Of a stretch of DNA of 64,000 nucleotides, positions 31,206-42,822 are shown one piece after another. Positions within the stretch are counted from its first letter, which is position 1, and each line of letters opens with the position of its first letter. Source of the DNA: Schistocerca nitens (lineage: Eukaryota; Arthropoda; Insecta; Orthoptera; Acrididae). Where the stretch lies: positions 710,851,202-710,915,201 of the forward strand of contig NC_064617.1 of NCBI RefSeq assembly GCF_023898315.1, in the 5' to 3' direction. Both the position numbers and the translations under genes were made by a program. Below the pieces are notes generated by a model. The model was not told where the DNA came from. It saw nothing but the letters and a program-made list of their open reading frames with translations, and made no database searches.

Positions 31206-31541
31206 GAAACCTCCTGGCAGATTAAAACTGTGTGCCAGACCGAGACTCGAACTCCCCCAGGCTGTGGCTAAGCCATGTCTCTGCAATATCCTTTCTTTCA
31301 GGAGTGCTAGTTCTGCAAGGTTCGCAGGAGAGCTTCTGTAAAGTTTGGAAGGTAGGAGACAAGGTACTGGCGGAAGTAAAGCTGTGAGGACGGGGCGTGA
31401 GTCGTGCTTGGGTAGCTCAGTTGGTAGAGCACTTGCCCGCGAAAGGCAAAGGTCCCGAGTTCGAGTCTTGGTCCTGCAAACAGTTTAAATCTGCCAGGAA
31501 GTTTCATATCAGCGCACACTCCGCTGCACAGTGAAAATCTC
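31206..31541 (+). repeat. SINE-like element with a tRNA-Ser-like core and inverted ends, 15-bp target duplication
   Basis: Flanks ATTATGTATAATGTT (31191-31205) and ATTATGTGTAATGTT (31542-31556) are a 15-bp target duplication with one mismatch. A tRNA-like unit at about 31409-31482 has TAGCTCAGTTGGTAGAGC (D arm, A box), TTGCC/GGCAA anticodon stem with loop CGCGAAA (apparent anticodon CGA) and GGTCCCGAGTTCGAGTC (T arm, B box). The last ~45 bases of this unit and its 3' flank recur inverted near the 5' end (31211-31255 against 31455-31500). Acceptor arms pair poorly, so it is not a functional tRNA gene. Confidence 0.82.
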
Positions 31542-31639
31542 ATTATGTGTAATGTTTGTTGTAAGTCTCTAAGTGCTCTCATTCTCAAATATTGGGTGAC
31601 TAAAGTATGGGTATTCTCAAGCTGTGGATTACACTGCTT

Positions 31640-31800
31640 TTCACCCCTCAGCCCCGCCCCTTTGACAGGAGGGTGGTTCTTACACCCTTAGTGATTTTTT
31701 TCCAGTCAGTAAATGGAATGTATTCCAAGTTTGGTTGAAATCGCTCTAGTGGCTTAGGAGGAGATATCGGACATACATACAGATATAAACAGGTACATCC
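31640..31800 (+). repeat. Interspersed-repeat 3' tail, copy 2
   Basis: GACAGGAGGGTGGTTCTTAC then CCAAGTTTGGTTGAAATCGC, TCTAGTGGCTTAGGAGGAG and GGACATACATACAGATA. It is homologous to 30505-30650. The copy ends in short CATA repeats. Confidence 0.55.
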
Positions 31801-32990
31801 ATTTTTATAATTTGTATGGATATATAAGCTTCTGTGGTCGAAGAGATACACAGCGTAAATGTCAAAGAAAAAGGGCTATTGTTGGTAGAAAAGCACTCAA
31901 AGGTCAAAATGGGGACGTCAGAAATACAATAAATTCATTAAGTGCTTGTACAAGGCGAGCTTCGACATTCTTTTTATTGAAAAGGAAAAGCACAATAAAT
32001 TCCTGTGAATGTAAGCATGTGCAAATGCATACCTATTATGCTGATTAAAATTAAAAATATATGAAAGATCTGATCATTGCTTACAGATATGCTGATTGTA
32101 ATTACATGGTTGCTGTATTACTGTTAGCGATCTTTGATGATAAAATGGTTTACCTGGGATCATGCTATCAAATTATATCGTAAAATTTATCAAGTGACCT
32201 ATGTGACAGGTCGTTCGGTATTTATACTGTATTATAAATTTCATTAATCATGATTTATTGACACTATCTTCCTTACATGTACTTTAATAAAACTCTGGAA
32301 GTGCTTCAAATATGTAACTATAGACATCAAAAACTATCTGATATACATCAGCTACTGAACTGCAAAACGTCCACTAACAGCTTATGTTTTAAATTTCCTC
32401 TAATGTAATTAGAGGCCGGCAAAATGCGTCAACCTGTAAAGGGTGTCTCTCCTAAGAGTCATCAGGCGCATTTTCTCTGACGTTTCATCAAATATTTGCA
32501 ATTGCGTTTTTACATTGTGGAACTGGAGTCAAGCCAAACAAATAGTGCTCATGACTCTTTCATGCTACGCCTAATGTCGATGAAAACAGTCAGTTTCTTT
32601 CCCGTTACAAACAAAAATATTTTTAAAGTGGAATTTTACGCGGCCATTCGCTAGAGAGATCCCAAATTAGTCTTGTGCGATATTCATTCGATTGATATTT
32701 ATTAACAGGCAGTAAAAGAGGAAGAATAACCAGTACACCAGTAGCGACAGCACTGCCCTGGCCCACACTGCCCGCAAACACCAAGCATTCAGCGCTACTG
32801 AGATTGCTGTTCATTCTTTGTGGCTTTCTTATAATTAATACATGTCGGACTATACTAATCTGAGAGCTCTCTATCGAATAGGCACGTAAAATTCCCCTTT
32901 AAAAATCGTTTTCTTTGTAATGGGAAAGAAACCGGCTCTTTGTGTTGTCACTGGGCGTCGCATGAAACACGTGACAAGCAGTAATTATTT
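31801..32990. other. No recognised gene
   Basis: AT-rich sequence without supported coding regions or clear repeats. Short frames at 31812-32048 and 32623-32814 have no recognisable motif. Confidence 0.5.
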
Positions 32991-33249
32991 GGCCTGACTC
33001 CAGCTACACAACGCAAAAGCGAAATTGCAAATATCTGCCAAACCACCAGAGAAAATATGCCTGGTGACACTTAGAAGAGACGCCCAGCATACGTGCAAAC
33101 CTTTGACTACTGCTAAGGAAGAATGGAACTGCAAATCAGTGTCAACTGCACTACCTCAGCGGGTTTCAGATTTAGGTATTTATCTTGATACATTAGCAGA
33201 ACTAATGAAACCAATACCACCCACATAAATATCGTTCGTCAGTAGTACA

Positions 33250-34975
33250 ACAGTGACTATTCCAATAACTGACCCCGTGGCCATAAATAGGGACAGGAAA
33301 AAGTGTGATGTAGCTGTGAAAGATCTTGGACTATCAGACCATTTCTTCCAAACAATAACAGTAAGATCGGTTGTGGAAAAATTCCTAAACTGCAGGCCTA
33401 CAAATGACGTTTGTCAGAAACCAAAGTACAAAATTTTTAAACGAAATAGCAGTCCAAAGCTGGTGTGAAGTACAGAAAAACCAATGTAAGTGTGGCATTC
33501 TGTAAATTCTCAATATTATTTAGTTGACCTTTGCAAAGTCATTTCCAAAACTACCAACTTCACTATCAATGTCTCACAAAAACAAATGGATAATAGCAGG
33601 TATTACGAAGTCCTCCCAAACCCTTAAGTATGTCAGTTACATGAAAAAGGTTCATAATGAAGCAGAGTTCTTAAATTTCAGCCACAGATACAAAAAGATT
33701 TATAGGAAGATGTTGGCTGCCTCAAAAATCTAACTTCATAACGATCTAGAGAATAATAACAAAGCAGTCAGGGATGTCATAAAAAAGGAAACAGGGAGAG
33801 ACAAAGAAAGGCTTAATAACATGCTGAGAAGGGAACTGGATGAAGTAATAAATGATCTACATCACATGGCAAAGTACGTGAATGAGTATTTTTCAAGTAT
33901 TGCAGTGAAGTTAAAACAAATATTCCCAAAACAAATAAAATAATGATAAATAATTATGCACTACATACAATGATTTTACTACCAACCACAGAGCATGAAG
34001 CCAGTAATACTGTACAAAAACTTAAAAAATAAAAAGTTAGTAGACTTGGATGGAGTATCAATGTGCATACTGAAACAATCCACTGAGAGTATACAAGCTC
34101 CCTTAACTAACATAACAAAGAATCCAAATCAGCGATATTTCCAGAGTATTTGAAACAGGCAAGAGTTGTACATCTGCTAAAGAAAGGTAATGAAGAAGAT
34201 GCAGAAAATTACTAGTCCATTTACCTGTTGTCACCATTCTCAGAAATATCAGGATCAGCTATGAAAGACAGAGTAATGAACTACTTGAATACATTAAAGA
34301 CTTTAAGTTAATCACATTTTGGTTTTTGAAGTAGCAGAATTATGAACTCAGCCATAATAGAATTCACAAAAGTGGTACTTCATACTCTTGACAAAGATGA
34401 GTGGGTCAAAGCCATATTTTTCGATCTGTCTAAGGCATCTGACAATATTGACCATAAGATTCTACTACATAAACTAGAATCAGTAAGAATAAGAAAATGA
34501 CTAGGTCAGACTGTACCTAGTAGATAGGGTACAAAGTATACAGATAACACATACCTCAAATAAGTTTAAACTTTTAGTTAAACAGATACCAGAACCACAT
34601 GACCTTAATATACGAATTCATCATGGTAGCACATCAGGACCAATGCCATTCCTGACATATGACTTCCCCAGTAGTGTTGGTCACGGGTAAAAAATTCTCT
34701 TTCCTGACGATTGCAAGTTGTAACCACCGAGGAAAGAAGATAACTCCTTGCAGAGACAGCAAATGAAACCCCCAGGGAAACTTACAATTGATCAATAAGC
34801 AACAAACACTAATAAATTAAAGGTAGATGGCATCGCTATATAATGTGTAACAAATCTGGAATTTCTAGAAACGAATATTGATTTTAACTGGAGGTGGCAT
34901 GAATAGACAAAGATAATTGCAAAGAGGATGTCATCAGCATGCTATGCCTTTAGAATCCTGTCATCACTGTGTATT
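33250..34975 (+). pseudogene. LINE-C coding remnant, 5' and middle part
   Basis: KDLGLSDHFFQTI (near 33318-33356) is the SDH block ending the endonuclease. SHKNKWIIAGITKSSQTLKY (near 33570) is the linker. KKLVDLDGVSMCILKQS (near 34036), AENY-SIYLLSPF-like (near 34200), a HFGF-SSRI-like block near 34318 and KAIFFDLSKASDNIDHKILL (near 34410-34462; motif A with its Asp kept) are RT pieces. The FxDD box near 34690 reads FPDDCKL. ETNIDFNW-WHE near 34870 is the region after motif C. Stops and frameshifts are frequent. Confidence 0.65.
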
Positions 34976-35145
34976 TTTATTTATTTATTTATTTACACAT
35001 CAAGTTCCGTAGAACCAACTTCATGGAACGTGTCACTACATGAAATAACAATATAAAAATAATAACAGATAAAAATAAAATGTTTATGAACCCAAAAAAG
35101 TCAAGCCATAAGTTTAAGTAAATGTAATCAACAATACAACAACAA

Positions 35146-35418
35146 TCAGCTTAATTTTTCAAGAAAATCCTCAACAGAATAGCAGTGACCCATGAAGAAA
35201 TTCTTCAGGTTCGATTTGAAAGCGCGTGGATTACTGCTAAGATATTTGAATTCTTGTGGTAGCTTATTGCAAATGGATACAGCGGTATGCTGCACACCTT
35301 TCTGCACAAGAATTAAGGAAGTCCGATCCAAATGCAGGCCAAGTATTAACTGAGTGAAAGCTGGTTATACTTGGGAATAAGCTAATACTGTTAACAAGAA
35401 TTGACAGTAAGGAATATA
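35146..35418 (-). pseudogene. LINE-B1 C-terminal domain
   Basis: LDRTSLILVQKGVQHTAVSI then CNKLPQEFKYL, FKSNLKNFFMGHCYSVEDFL and a stop. The LVQKGVxY and YSxxxF blocks match the end of LINE-B2 (55403-55678). The preceding SLLSILVNSISLFPS lies in another frame at 35340-35410, just before the Tc1-like insertion. Confidence 0.75.
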
Positions 35419-36876
35419 CACACACACACACACACAAAAAATTTGCATCACCTTGGTTCCGAGAGTTCCGGAAGCTGCACAGAAAATTGGAGTAGAGATC
35501 AACATAAACATCATTTCCACCCTTTTTATTGCTCGTGAAAGACACACTTCACATGTTTCCCACCACACAGCGAAACCTTCAGAGGTAGTTGTCCAGATTG
35601 CTTTACTTCTAATACCCAATAGCACGTACTCTTGCACTGATGCATGCCTATATTCGTCGTGGCATACTATCCACAAGTTCATCAAAGCACTGTTGGTCCA
35701 GATTGTCCCACTCCTCAACGGCGATTCAGCGTAAATCCCTCAGGGTGGTTGGTGGGTCACGTCGTCCATAAACAACCCTTTTCAATCTATCCCAGGCTGT
35801 TCGATAGGGTTCATGTCTGGAGAACATGCTGGCCACTCTAGTCGAGTGAATGTCTTTATCCTGAAGGAAGTCATTTACAAGAAGTGCATGATCGGAGCGT
35901 AAATTGTCGTCCATGAAGACGAATGCTTCGCCAATATGCTGCCGATATGTTTGCACTATCGGTCGGAGGATGACATTCATGTATCGTACAGCCGTTAAAG
36001 CGCCTTCCATGACCACCAGCGGCGTACATCAGCCACACACAATGCCATCCCAAAACAGCAAGGAACCTCCACCTTACTGCACTCGCTGGACAGTGTGTGT
36101 AAGGCGTTCAGCCTGACCAGATTGCCTCCTAACACATATCCAACTATTGTTTGGTTGAAGGCAAATGCGACACTCATCGATGAAGAGAATATAATGCCAA
36201 TCCTGAGCGGTCCATTCGGCATGTTGTTGTGCCCATCTGTGTGGCGCTGCGTGGCGTCGTGGTTGCAAAGATGGACCTTGCCATGGACGTCGGGAGTAAA
36301 GTTTCTCATCATGCAGCCTATTGTGCACAGTTTGAGTCGTAATACTACGTCCCGTAGCTGCACTAGAAGCATTGTTCAACATGGTGGCGCTGCTGTCAGG
36401 ATTCCTCGAGCCATAATCCGTAGGTAGCGGTCATCCACTGCAGCAGTAACCCCTGGGCGGCCTGAGCGACGGATGTGATCGACAGTTCCTGTCTCTCTGT
36501 ATCTCCTCCATGTGGAAATCCTGGTTCACTCAGAGACGCCTGGACACTTCCCTTTTTAAGAGCCCTTCGTGGCACAAATTAACATTGCAGACGCGATCGA
36601 ACTGCGGTATTGACCATCTAGGCATGGTTGAACTACAGACAACACAAGATGTGTACCTTCTTCCTGGTGGAATGACTGGAAATGACTGGCTGTCGGACCC
36701 CCTGCGTCAAATAGGCGCTGCTCATGCATGGTTGTTTACATCTTTGGTCGGGTTTAGTGACATCTCTGAACAGACCAGGGGTGGGGGCTATGTCTGTGAT
36801 ACAAAATCCACAGTCAACGACTATTTTCAGGAGTTCTGGGAATTGAGGTGATGCAAAACTTTTTTTGATGTTTGTG
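35419..36876 (-). mobile_element. Decayed Tc1-like DNA transposon (1.46 kb)
   Basis: TA flanks at 35417-35418 and 36877-36878. The ends pair as TTTGCATCACC with outer CACACA; the left end has expanded into a (CA)n run. The element lies inside LINE-B1 and, when removed, restores the LINE frame LASQYVYSLL. The transposase is broken by several frameshifts. It belongs to a different Tc1 lineage from the 1,422-bp family. Confidence 0.82.
35726..36400 (-). pseudogene. Tc1-like transposase, broken
   Basis: Minus-strand pieces: ITTQTVHNRLHDEKLYSRRP (near 36330; end of the DNA-binding region), WTAQDWHYILFIDECRICLQ (near 36190; first Asp kept), VVMEGALTAVRYMNVILRPI (near 35990), FVFMDDNLRSDHALLVNDFL (near 35900; second Asp kept) and, after a frameshift, the region that should read SPDLNPIEH appears as RHEPYRTAWDRL. 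The gene cannot be translated as one frame. The N-terminal part near 36400-36600 is only faintly visible. Confidence 0.8.
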
Positions 36877-36878
36877 TA

Positions 36879-38671
36879 CATATTGAGAGGCCAATGTCAA
36901 AATACCCAGACTCATCAACAGGGGTCAGCAAGAAGTTTGTGAACTTACACCACTTCTTGCCCAAACCACCCATTTCCAAGCCAAAAATATCCTTTTAGAA
37001 TGGAAAGAGTTACCCCAAAATATAATACCATATGACATAAACGAATGAAAATAAGCAAGATAGACTTATTTTCGTGTCAAACGATCACTCACTTCAGATA
37101 CCGTTCGAACAGTAAAAATGGCAGCATTAAGTCTTTGAACAAGATCCTGAATGTGTGTTTTCCATGACTGTTTACTATCTATCTGAACATGTAGAAATTT
37201 GAACTGCTTAGTTTCACTAATCATATGCATATTCTGTGAAATTAAAAAGTCAGATTTTGTTGAATTGTGTGTTAGAAACTGTAAAAATTGAGTCTTACTG
37301 TGATTTTGCATTAGTTTATTTTCTACAAGCTATAAACTTATGTCATGAATTGCACTATTTGAAACCAAGCCAATGTTGCACACAACATCATTTACTACTG
37401 AGCTGGTGTCATCAGCAAACAGAAATATTTTAGAGTTATCCATAATACTAGAGGGCATATCATTTATATAAATAACGATCAGGAGTGGCTCCAACACTGA
37501 TCCCTGGGGCATCCCCCATTTGACAGTACCCCATTCAGACCACACATCACAGCCATTCCCACCACTGTGAATAATGACCTTTTGCTGTCTGTTGCTAAAG
37601 TAAGAGTTGAACAAATTGTGAGCTACTCCCCGTATTCCGTAATGGTCCAACTTCTGGAGCAATATTTTGTGATCAACACAATCAAATGCCTTAGTTAAAT
37701 CAAAAAAATACGCCTAGTGTTCAAAACCTTTTGTTTCAACCATTCAGAACCTCACAGAGAAAAGAGAATACAGCATTTGCAGTGGTTAAACGACTTCCAA
37801 AGCCGAACCATACATTTTATAGCAAATTATGTGATACAAAATGATCAGTTGTCCTTACATACACAGCCTTTTCAATAACTTTAGCATAGACTGATGGCAT
37901 AGAAATAGGTCTTAAATTGTCTACATTATCCCTTTCTCCCTTTCTATAAAGCGGATTTACTACTGAATACTTTAATCGTTCAGGAAACTGACCATTCCTG
38001 ATGGAAAAACTACAAATATGGCTAAATACAGGGCTAACATGTGCAGCACAGTACTTTAATACTCTGCTAGGCACTACATCATATCCATGAGAGTCCTTAG
38101 TCTTCGGTGATTTAATTATTGCCTCAATCTCCCCATTGTCTGTATCACAGAGGAGTATTTCAGTCTTGAAATGGCATTTGCCAAGAGAGTTATATGATTC
38201 CCTATAGAAATCACATTTTTATTTAATTCACCAGAAATGCTCAGAAAATGATTGTTATATACTGTACATATATCTCATTTATCAGTAACAGAAATGTTTT
38301 TACTATGAACTGACTTTATATTGTCGACCTTGTGCTGCTGACCGGACACTTCCTTCAGAACTGATCATTTGGTTTTAATTTTATCCTGTGAACTAGCTAT
38401 TCTATCTGTGTACCACATACTCTTTGCCTTACTAATAACATTTTAAGCATCTTACAGTACTGTTTGTAATAGTTTGATTGTGACTACTAACATTTTTATA
38501 TAACTCCCACTTTGTTTTACATGATATCCTTATCCCTCTAGTCAGCCACCCAGGCTGCCTTTTACTGCTAGTACCTCGTTTAGAATGTTCTAATGGAAAG
38601 CAACTCTCAAAGAGCATGAGAAATGTGTTAAGGAAAGCATTATCCTTGTCGTCTATGTGTCTTTTAGTCAT
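36879..38671 (-). pseudogene. LINE-B1 linker and reverse transcriptase, degenerate
   Basis: Read on the minus strand from 38671: GWLTRGIRISCKTKWELYKN (linker), SRVLKYCAAHVSPVFSHIC then FPERLKYSVVNPLYRKGERD and NLRPISMPSVYAKVIEKAVY (RT start), LDHYGIRGVAHNLFNSYFSN, GMPQGSVLEPLLIVIYIND (motif B region) and FLFADDTSSVV (motif C intact, near 37420), then FLHVQIDSKQSWKTHIQDLV and the YFHSFMSYGIIFWGNS block near 37040. Stops separate the parts. The FADD box survives although motif B has Glu for Gly. Confidence 0.8.
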
Positions 38672-38675
38672 ATAT

Positions 38676-39093
38676 TATTCATATGTACATTCAGTTCATA
38701 GCTATGGCATTCTTTTCTGGGAAACAAATGGACAAGATATAAACACAACTTTTAAACTACCGAAAAGGGCCTTGAGAGTAATAACTAAAACAGTAGTCAA
38801 GCTCATTGCAAAGATCTGTTCAAAATACTATGGTTTTAGTTGCACTATATGAGTACATTTACCAATCAGCTGTACACATCATAAATGACATTGATAACCA
38901 GTACACAAACAGGTCTGCCCATGACCATGGAAAAACATTTAGATTGAACTTACATTTATCAGGAGAGAATAACTATAAAACACAAAACAGGATTTTCTAT
39001 CGAAGAATAAAACGTAAAATAAATTGCCAAAGTAGTTTCAAGAAATTGCCAAAACACAATTATTTAAAAAGGCATTTTAAAAGTATCTGGTAA
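38676..39093 (+). pseudogene. LINE-C C-terminal domain
   Basis: IYYSYVHSVHSYGILFWETN then FKLPKRALRVITK, followed after a shift by a NRIFYRRIKRKINCQSSFKK-like stretch and a LPKHNYLKRHFKSIW end. It is the plus-strand continuation of the RT gene broken at 34975. Confidence 0.65.
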
Positions 39094-39364
39094 GCAATAC
39101 ATTCGATACATTGAAGGATTGCTTGGATAACATGGAATAGGAATTTATAGGCTAGGAAATGGGAAGTTTCAGTAGCCATACAAAATAATTCTTAAATCAA
39201 CTGATAGTGTGAATAATGTTATGAAACAATATGTGTATTGAATGTGTAGTGTGCACAGTCACTGGAAGTGAAAAACGAGTGGACAGTGTACAAATAGCAT
39301 TTTATATTATTAAATAACTTATTTGTAAACCGGATTGTACATTAGGAATCAACCAATTGTTGTT

Positions 39365-39543
39365 ATAAACAGAATAACCTTGTATTTGGGAAGATGTAGG
39401 CTCCAATCTTTCCTGTGATCCTGATTTAGGTTTTCTGTGGTTTCCCGTAAATTACTTCAGGCAAATACTGGGGTGTTCCTGCAATACCGCCATGGCCGAC
39501 TACCTGGCCATCCTTGTCACACCAGTATGTAAATGTCTGTATA
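39365..39543 (+). repeat. SINE of the second family, truncated by a Tc1-like insertion
   Basis: TTGTATTTGGGAAGATGTAG, then CTGATTTAGGTTTTCTGTGG, GGCAAATACTGGGGTGTTCC and ATGGCCGACTACCTGGCCAT follow the pattern of the copy at 21713 with many changes. It is cut at 39543 by the next element. Confidence 0.6.
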
Positions 39544-40738
39544 CACGGATCAGCCAAAACACTGTGACTATTGATCACTGTGAGGCAGGTGCCACTTGGT
39601 GGTGTTTGGGGCACATGCTGCGGTAATAAAAGTATGTTAGCAGAGCAGACATGGATGGGGTATCACTCTAGCATAGATATGTGTTGCAATTGGGGAAATA
39701 CATTGAGATAAGTGACTTTGACAAACAGCAAATTATTATTACGTAGTGCCCATGAACAAGTACCTCGAAAATGGCGAAGCTGGTCGAATGTTCATATGCT
39801 ACTGCAGTGAGCATCTACGGAAAGAGGTAGAGGAACAGTGAAACTACCAATACACGCTTAATGGTAAGACATCCACAACTCTTCACAAAACATGGGGTTC
39901 GGATGCTTGTCTACTCTGTAAGGTGGGATAGATGGTGATCTGTAGCATCTCTGTCAAAAGAGGAAAATGCTGGTGCACGCACAAGTGTTTGGAGCACACT
40001 GTTCATCATTCATTGTTGAACATCGATCTCTGTGGCAGTCCATCCCTACCTGTCCACATGTTAACCCAACGACACCGTCAATTATGACTGCATTGGGCAC
40101 GGGACTGTCGAGATTCGACAGTCGATTAATGAAAACATATTGGAACTTCAGGTGAGTCACATTTTTGCTGCACTAGGTCGATTTGCGTCTCCGCAAATGC
40201 CGTCATCGATGTGAACGGCAGCTCGAAACTTTTAGTGCACTATGAACACAGGCTGATGGGAGCAGTATAATGCCAAGGGGGACATTCTCCTGCACTTGCA
40301 TTGGACCTGTGGTAGTAATCAAAGACACGTTGACAGTTTTGAACCACCTGCATCCCTTCATGCTTGATGTCTTATCTGACGGCAATGTCACCTCTCAGCA
40401 GATAATTGTCTTGTGTCTCAGAGCCAGGACCGTGGTACAGTGGTTTAAGGAGCATTATAGCGAACACACGTTGATGTCTCAGCGACCAAATTCGCCTGAT
40501 GTAAATCCTATGAAACCCATCTGGGTCACTATCAGGTAGCATCTCTTCGTACACCGGTCAGTGGACCATTATTTACACAAGTTACATGACCTGTGTGTAG
40601 ACATCTAATACCAAATACCTCCGCAAACCTACTAACAAACTGTCGGATCCCTGATACGCACAATCAGTGATGTATTTCTTGCCAAAGACGGACAAACAAG
40701 CCATTAAGCAGGCGGTCGTGATGTTTTGGGTCATCAGT
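39544..40738 (+). mobile_element. Second decayed Tc1-like transposon (~1.2 kb)
   Basis: The ends pair as CACGGATCAGCCAAAACACT on the left and the complement of TGATGTTTTGGGTCATCAGT on the right, a terminal inverted repeat of ~28 bp. TA borders it on the left (39542-39543) and probably the right. A broken transposase lies inside: GPVVVIKDTLTVLNHLHPF (near 40300) and QRPNSPDVNPMKPIWVTI (near 40480-40530; the SPDLNPIEHLW block with the Glu position altered to Lys). The second Asp region is not recognisable. Confidence 0.72.
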
Positions 40739-40739
40739 A

Positions 40740-42690
40740 TATATGAATCAAGGCAGATTCAAATTATAGTTACCAGTAGTTACTACACCTACTACCCACA
40801 GAGGATGTGAGTCGGGCCATAATGACAAGTATAGTGCATGTCAACATTCAAACAGCAAGCCAATAGCTACCAGGGGCAGGCCAATCATTGACCACTTTCA
40901 TTTGTTCTGCTGTGCATGTGCAGCATGACCCAAGTGACACCAGAAGCAGACAGTGTCTTCATAAGGCTATACATCAACTTCTTGTGGCGAAATAAACGCT
41001 ATATCATTGGAGAAATACAGAGGCGAGCGAGTGAGCTTGGATTACCCCAGTTCACTGCTAGTAGCGCCACATCACCACGACGCATTTGTGCGTAGCACAC
41101 AAGTATTGCACCATAATGTAAGAATGGAATTAAAAGTTAAAGTTGCTTTTCCAAACTTTGTTAGCAAGTGCTTTAGTATTTTAATTTGTAAACAGTCAAA
41201 TATCTGAATGATCAGGTCAATATTTTCCCTAAATACATCGTTTTCAGAAAAAATAAGTGGCGCTAAACAATAAAGCTAGAAACTTAAAAATCGGTCATAA
41301 TGTGCAGATGTATGGCAAAATTAACTGGTACAAGCCTCGACGTGATTTAACAAATATTTTGGTCACAATCTGCGTTTTCAAGAAAAATCGAAGGCGCTAA
41401 ATTTTAGACTTAGAAATATGTAAATTTGTATGAAGCTTCAGTACAACATAAAAACATTAATTATGTAACCCCATTGAGCTACCACTGATAGTTTTCGAGT
41501 AATTTGCAGAAAACTAAATTTGGAACTAAAACATCCTTATTTCTAGTAGATTAAGTATCTGTTAATTAATGTTAGAAATTTTTGGTTACAGCACATGATG
41601 AGACCTATTAAATAATAGAGTTATAACGAGTTTCAAGGCCTGGATGTAAATAATAATAAATACAAGGTCTCTCAAAGTCGTAGTCCACAGGTCAGATTCT
41701 AACTGTTAGTTCCATTCTGAAAATTCTAGACCGTAAAGTTTAAATCCAGGCCAGCTAAGACTTTTTCTGTGATTTTAACCAACTTACCTACAGGCATACA
41801 AAAATTACGAAAATTCAAAATTAATACACAACCGTCTTATAAAATATTATAGGTCTGAGAAAGAGGCCATTTAGAGGCCACTACCATGGACATAGGATGG
41901 ATGACAGCAGGTGTTCCCTTGGCTATCCGTTTAGCCACATATATAAATAAGCCTGAGAGGCAAGACTAGGCGTCGCTTCGCACCCAGCTACCGCAGGATC
42001 CGCGTCAGTCAAACGCCAGAGTGCGCGCTGCCTCGGATGAAATCAGAGATAGACTGTTACAAAACGCTTATTTTCAGTAATAATAGGGAGTGTACTCGCG
42101 AGGACTGTACACCGTCCTGGATCGCTTAGATTTCGCAAAAGTAACTGTTAGCGTTCTGCCTGTCATGTTAACAAAATCTGTGTCAAATGGTGACAATTAT
42201 TTTCCACATTCGTGGCGAGCATTTATTTTGATTATTATCAGTAGTCAGGGCGCAGGACGATTTAGTAGGAACTTACCGTAGAGGTCGTCTCTGAACTGCT
42301 CATAGTGCTGTTTAGGATACAGAGATTTATTATCAGTATTAACATAATGAATATTACAATGTTGTGCATGTGAAACTTTGCCAAATATATCTATCAATTA
42401 GAACTGAAAATCTTCATTTATAATCATAGTCCTAATATCACTGAGAATATAGACAATATCAACATTTCTTTCATGGGCTGGACAAGAATGTGGATTTGCA
42501 GACTGGGAACTATGGTCAATACGTCTTCATCGCTTTTGGTTGACCACAGAAATAGTTTCCAGGCTCTCGAAAAAGACGGCGAACAATATTAAAATATTTC
42601 CAATCTCCTATCACTTGTGACTGAGATTATATTATTTCTTCTTATTATTATTATCAATAACCCACCGTCCCACACTCTGGGGACTCTGGT
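40740..42690. other. No recognised gene; one promoter-like spot
   Basis: AT-rich sequence with a GC-richer patch at about 41,930-42,060. The patch has a TATA-like CATATATAAATAAGCC at 41938-41953, followed by GC-rich sequence and CAGTC-like motifs, which could be a solo LTR core promoter. No second copy was found in the window. Confidence 0.4.
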
Positions 42691-42695
42691 GTCAA

Positions 42696-42812
42696 ATGTA
42701 TTCATTAGTTGTCATTACATCCAGTGTATTCTTGTTGTTGTCACTCCATGACCTAATAGAGCATAATGGTTTCATGACCATGTGTTTCCTAGCGTCCCTG
42801 GATATAACACAT
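42696..42812 (+). repeat. Putative 5' LTR of element H (short)
   Basis: Similar to 57908-58017 over ~100 bp with moderate divergence. It starts near TGTATTCATTAG and ends just before the TGGTGAC primer-binding-like site. The short length is unusual but known for mag-like gypsy elements. Confidence 0.5.
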
Positions 42813-42822
42813 GTGGTGACGA

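Larger units (their letters stand above)
34976..38672 (-). mobile_element. LINE-B copy 1, 5'-truncated, carrying a Tc1-like element
   Basis: The 3' end is at 34976 with a TTTATTTATT tail on the + strand and the block CAAGTTCCGTAGAACCAAC. Coding fragments then run leftwards on the element's strand to about 38671, where it stops within the linker before the RT. A decayed Tc1-like element occupies 35419-36876. Excluding it, the LINE is ~2.2 kb. Confidence 0.78.
33000..39110 (+). mobile_element. LINE-C, degenerate, carrying a nested opposite-strand LINE-B
   Basis: Fragments of a non-LTR element run on + from about 33000 to 34975 and resume at about 38676-39093, with the intervening 3.7 kb occupied by LINE-B on the minus strand. 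The order is endonuclease end, linker, RT remnants, then the C-terminal domain. The join reads from SACYAFRILSSLC to YYSYVHSVHSYGILFWE, which is the expected order in this class. Many stops mark it as old. Confidence 0.65.

Noticed and set aside
31409-31482. Functional tRNA-Ser(CGA) gene
   Set aside because: The acceptor arms pair poorly, U33 is replaced by G, and the unit sits inside a retroposed element with a target duplication and other copies.
35420-35438. (CA)n microsatellite as an independent feature
   Set aside because: It is an expansion of the CACACA start of the Tc1-like terminal repeat.
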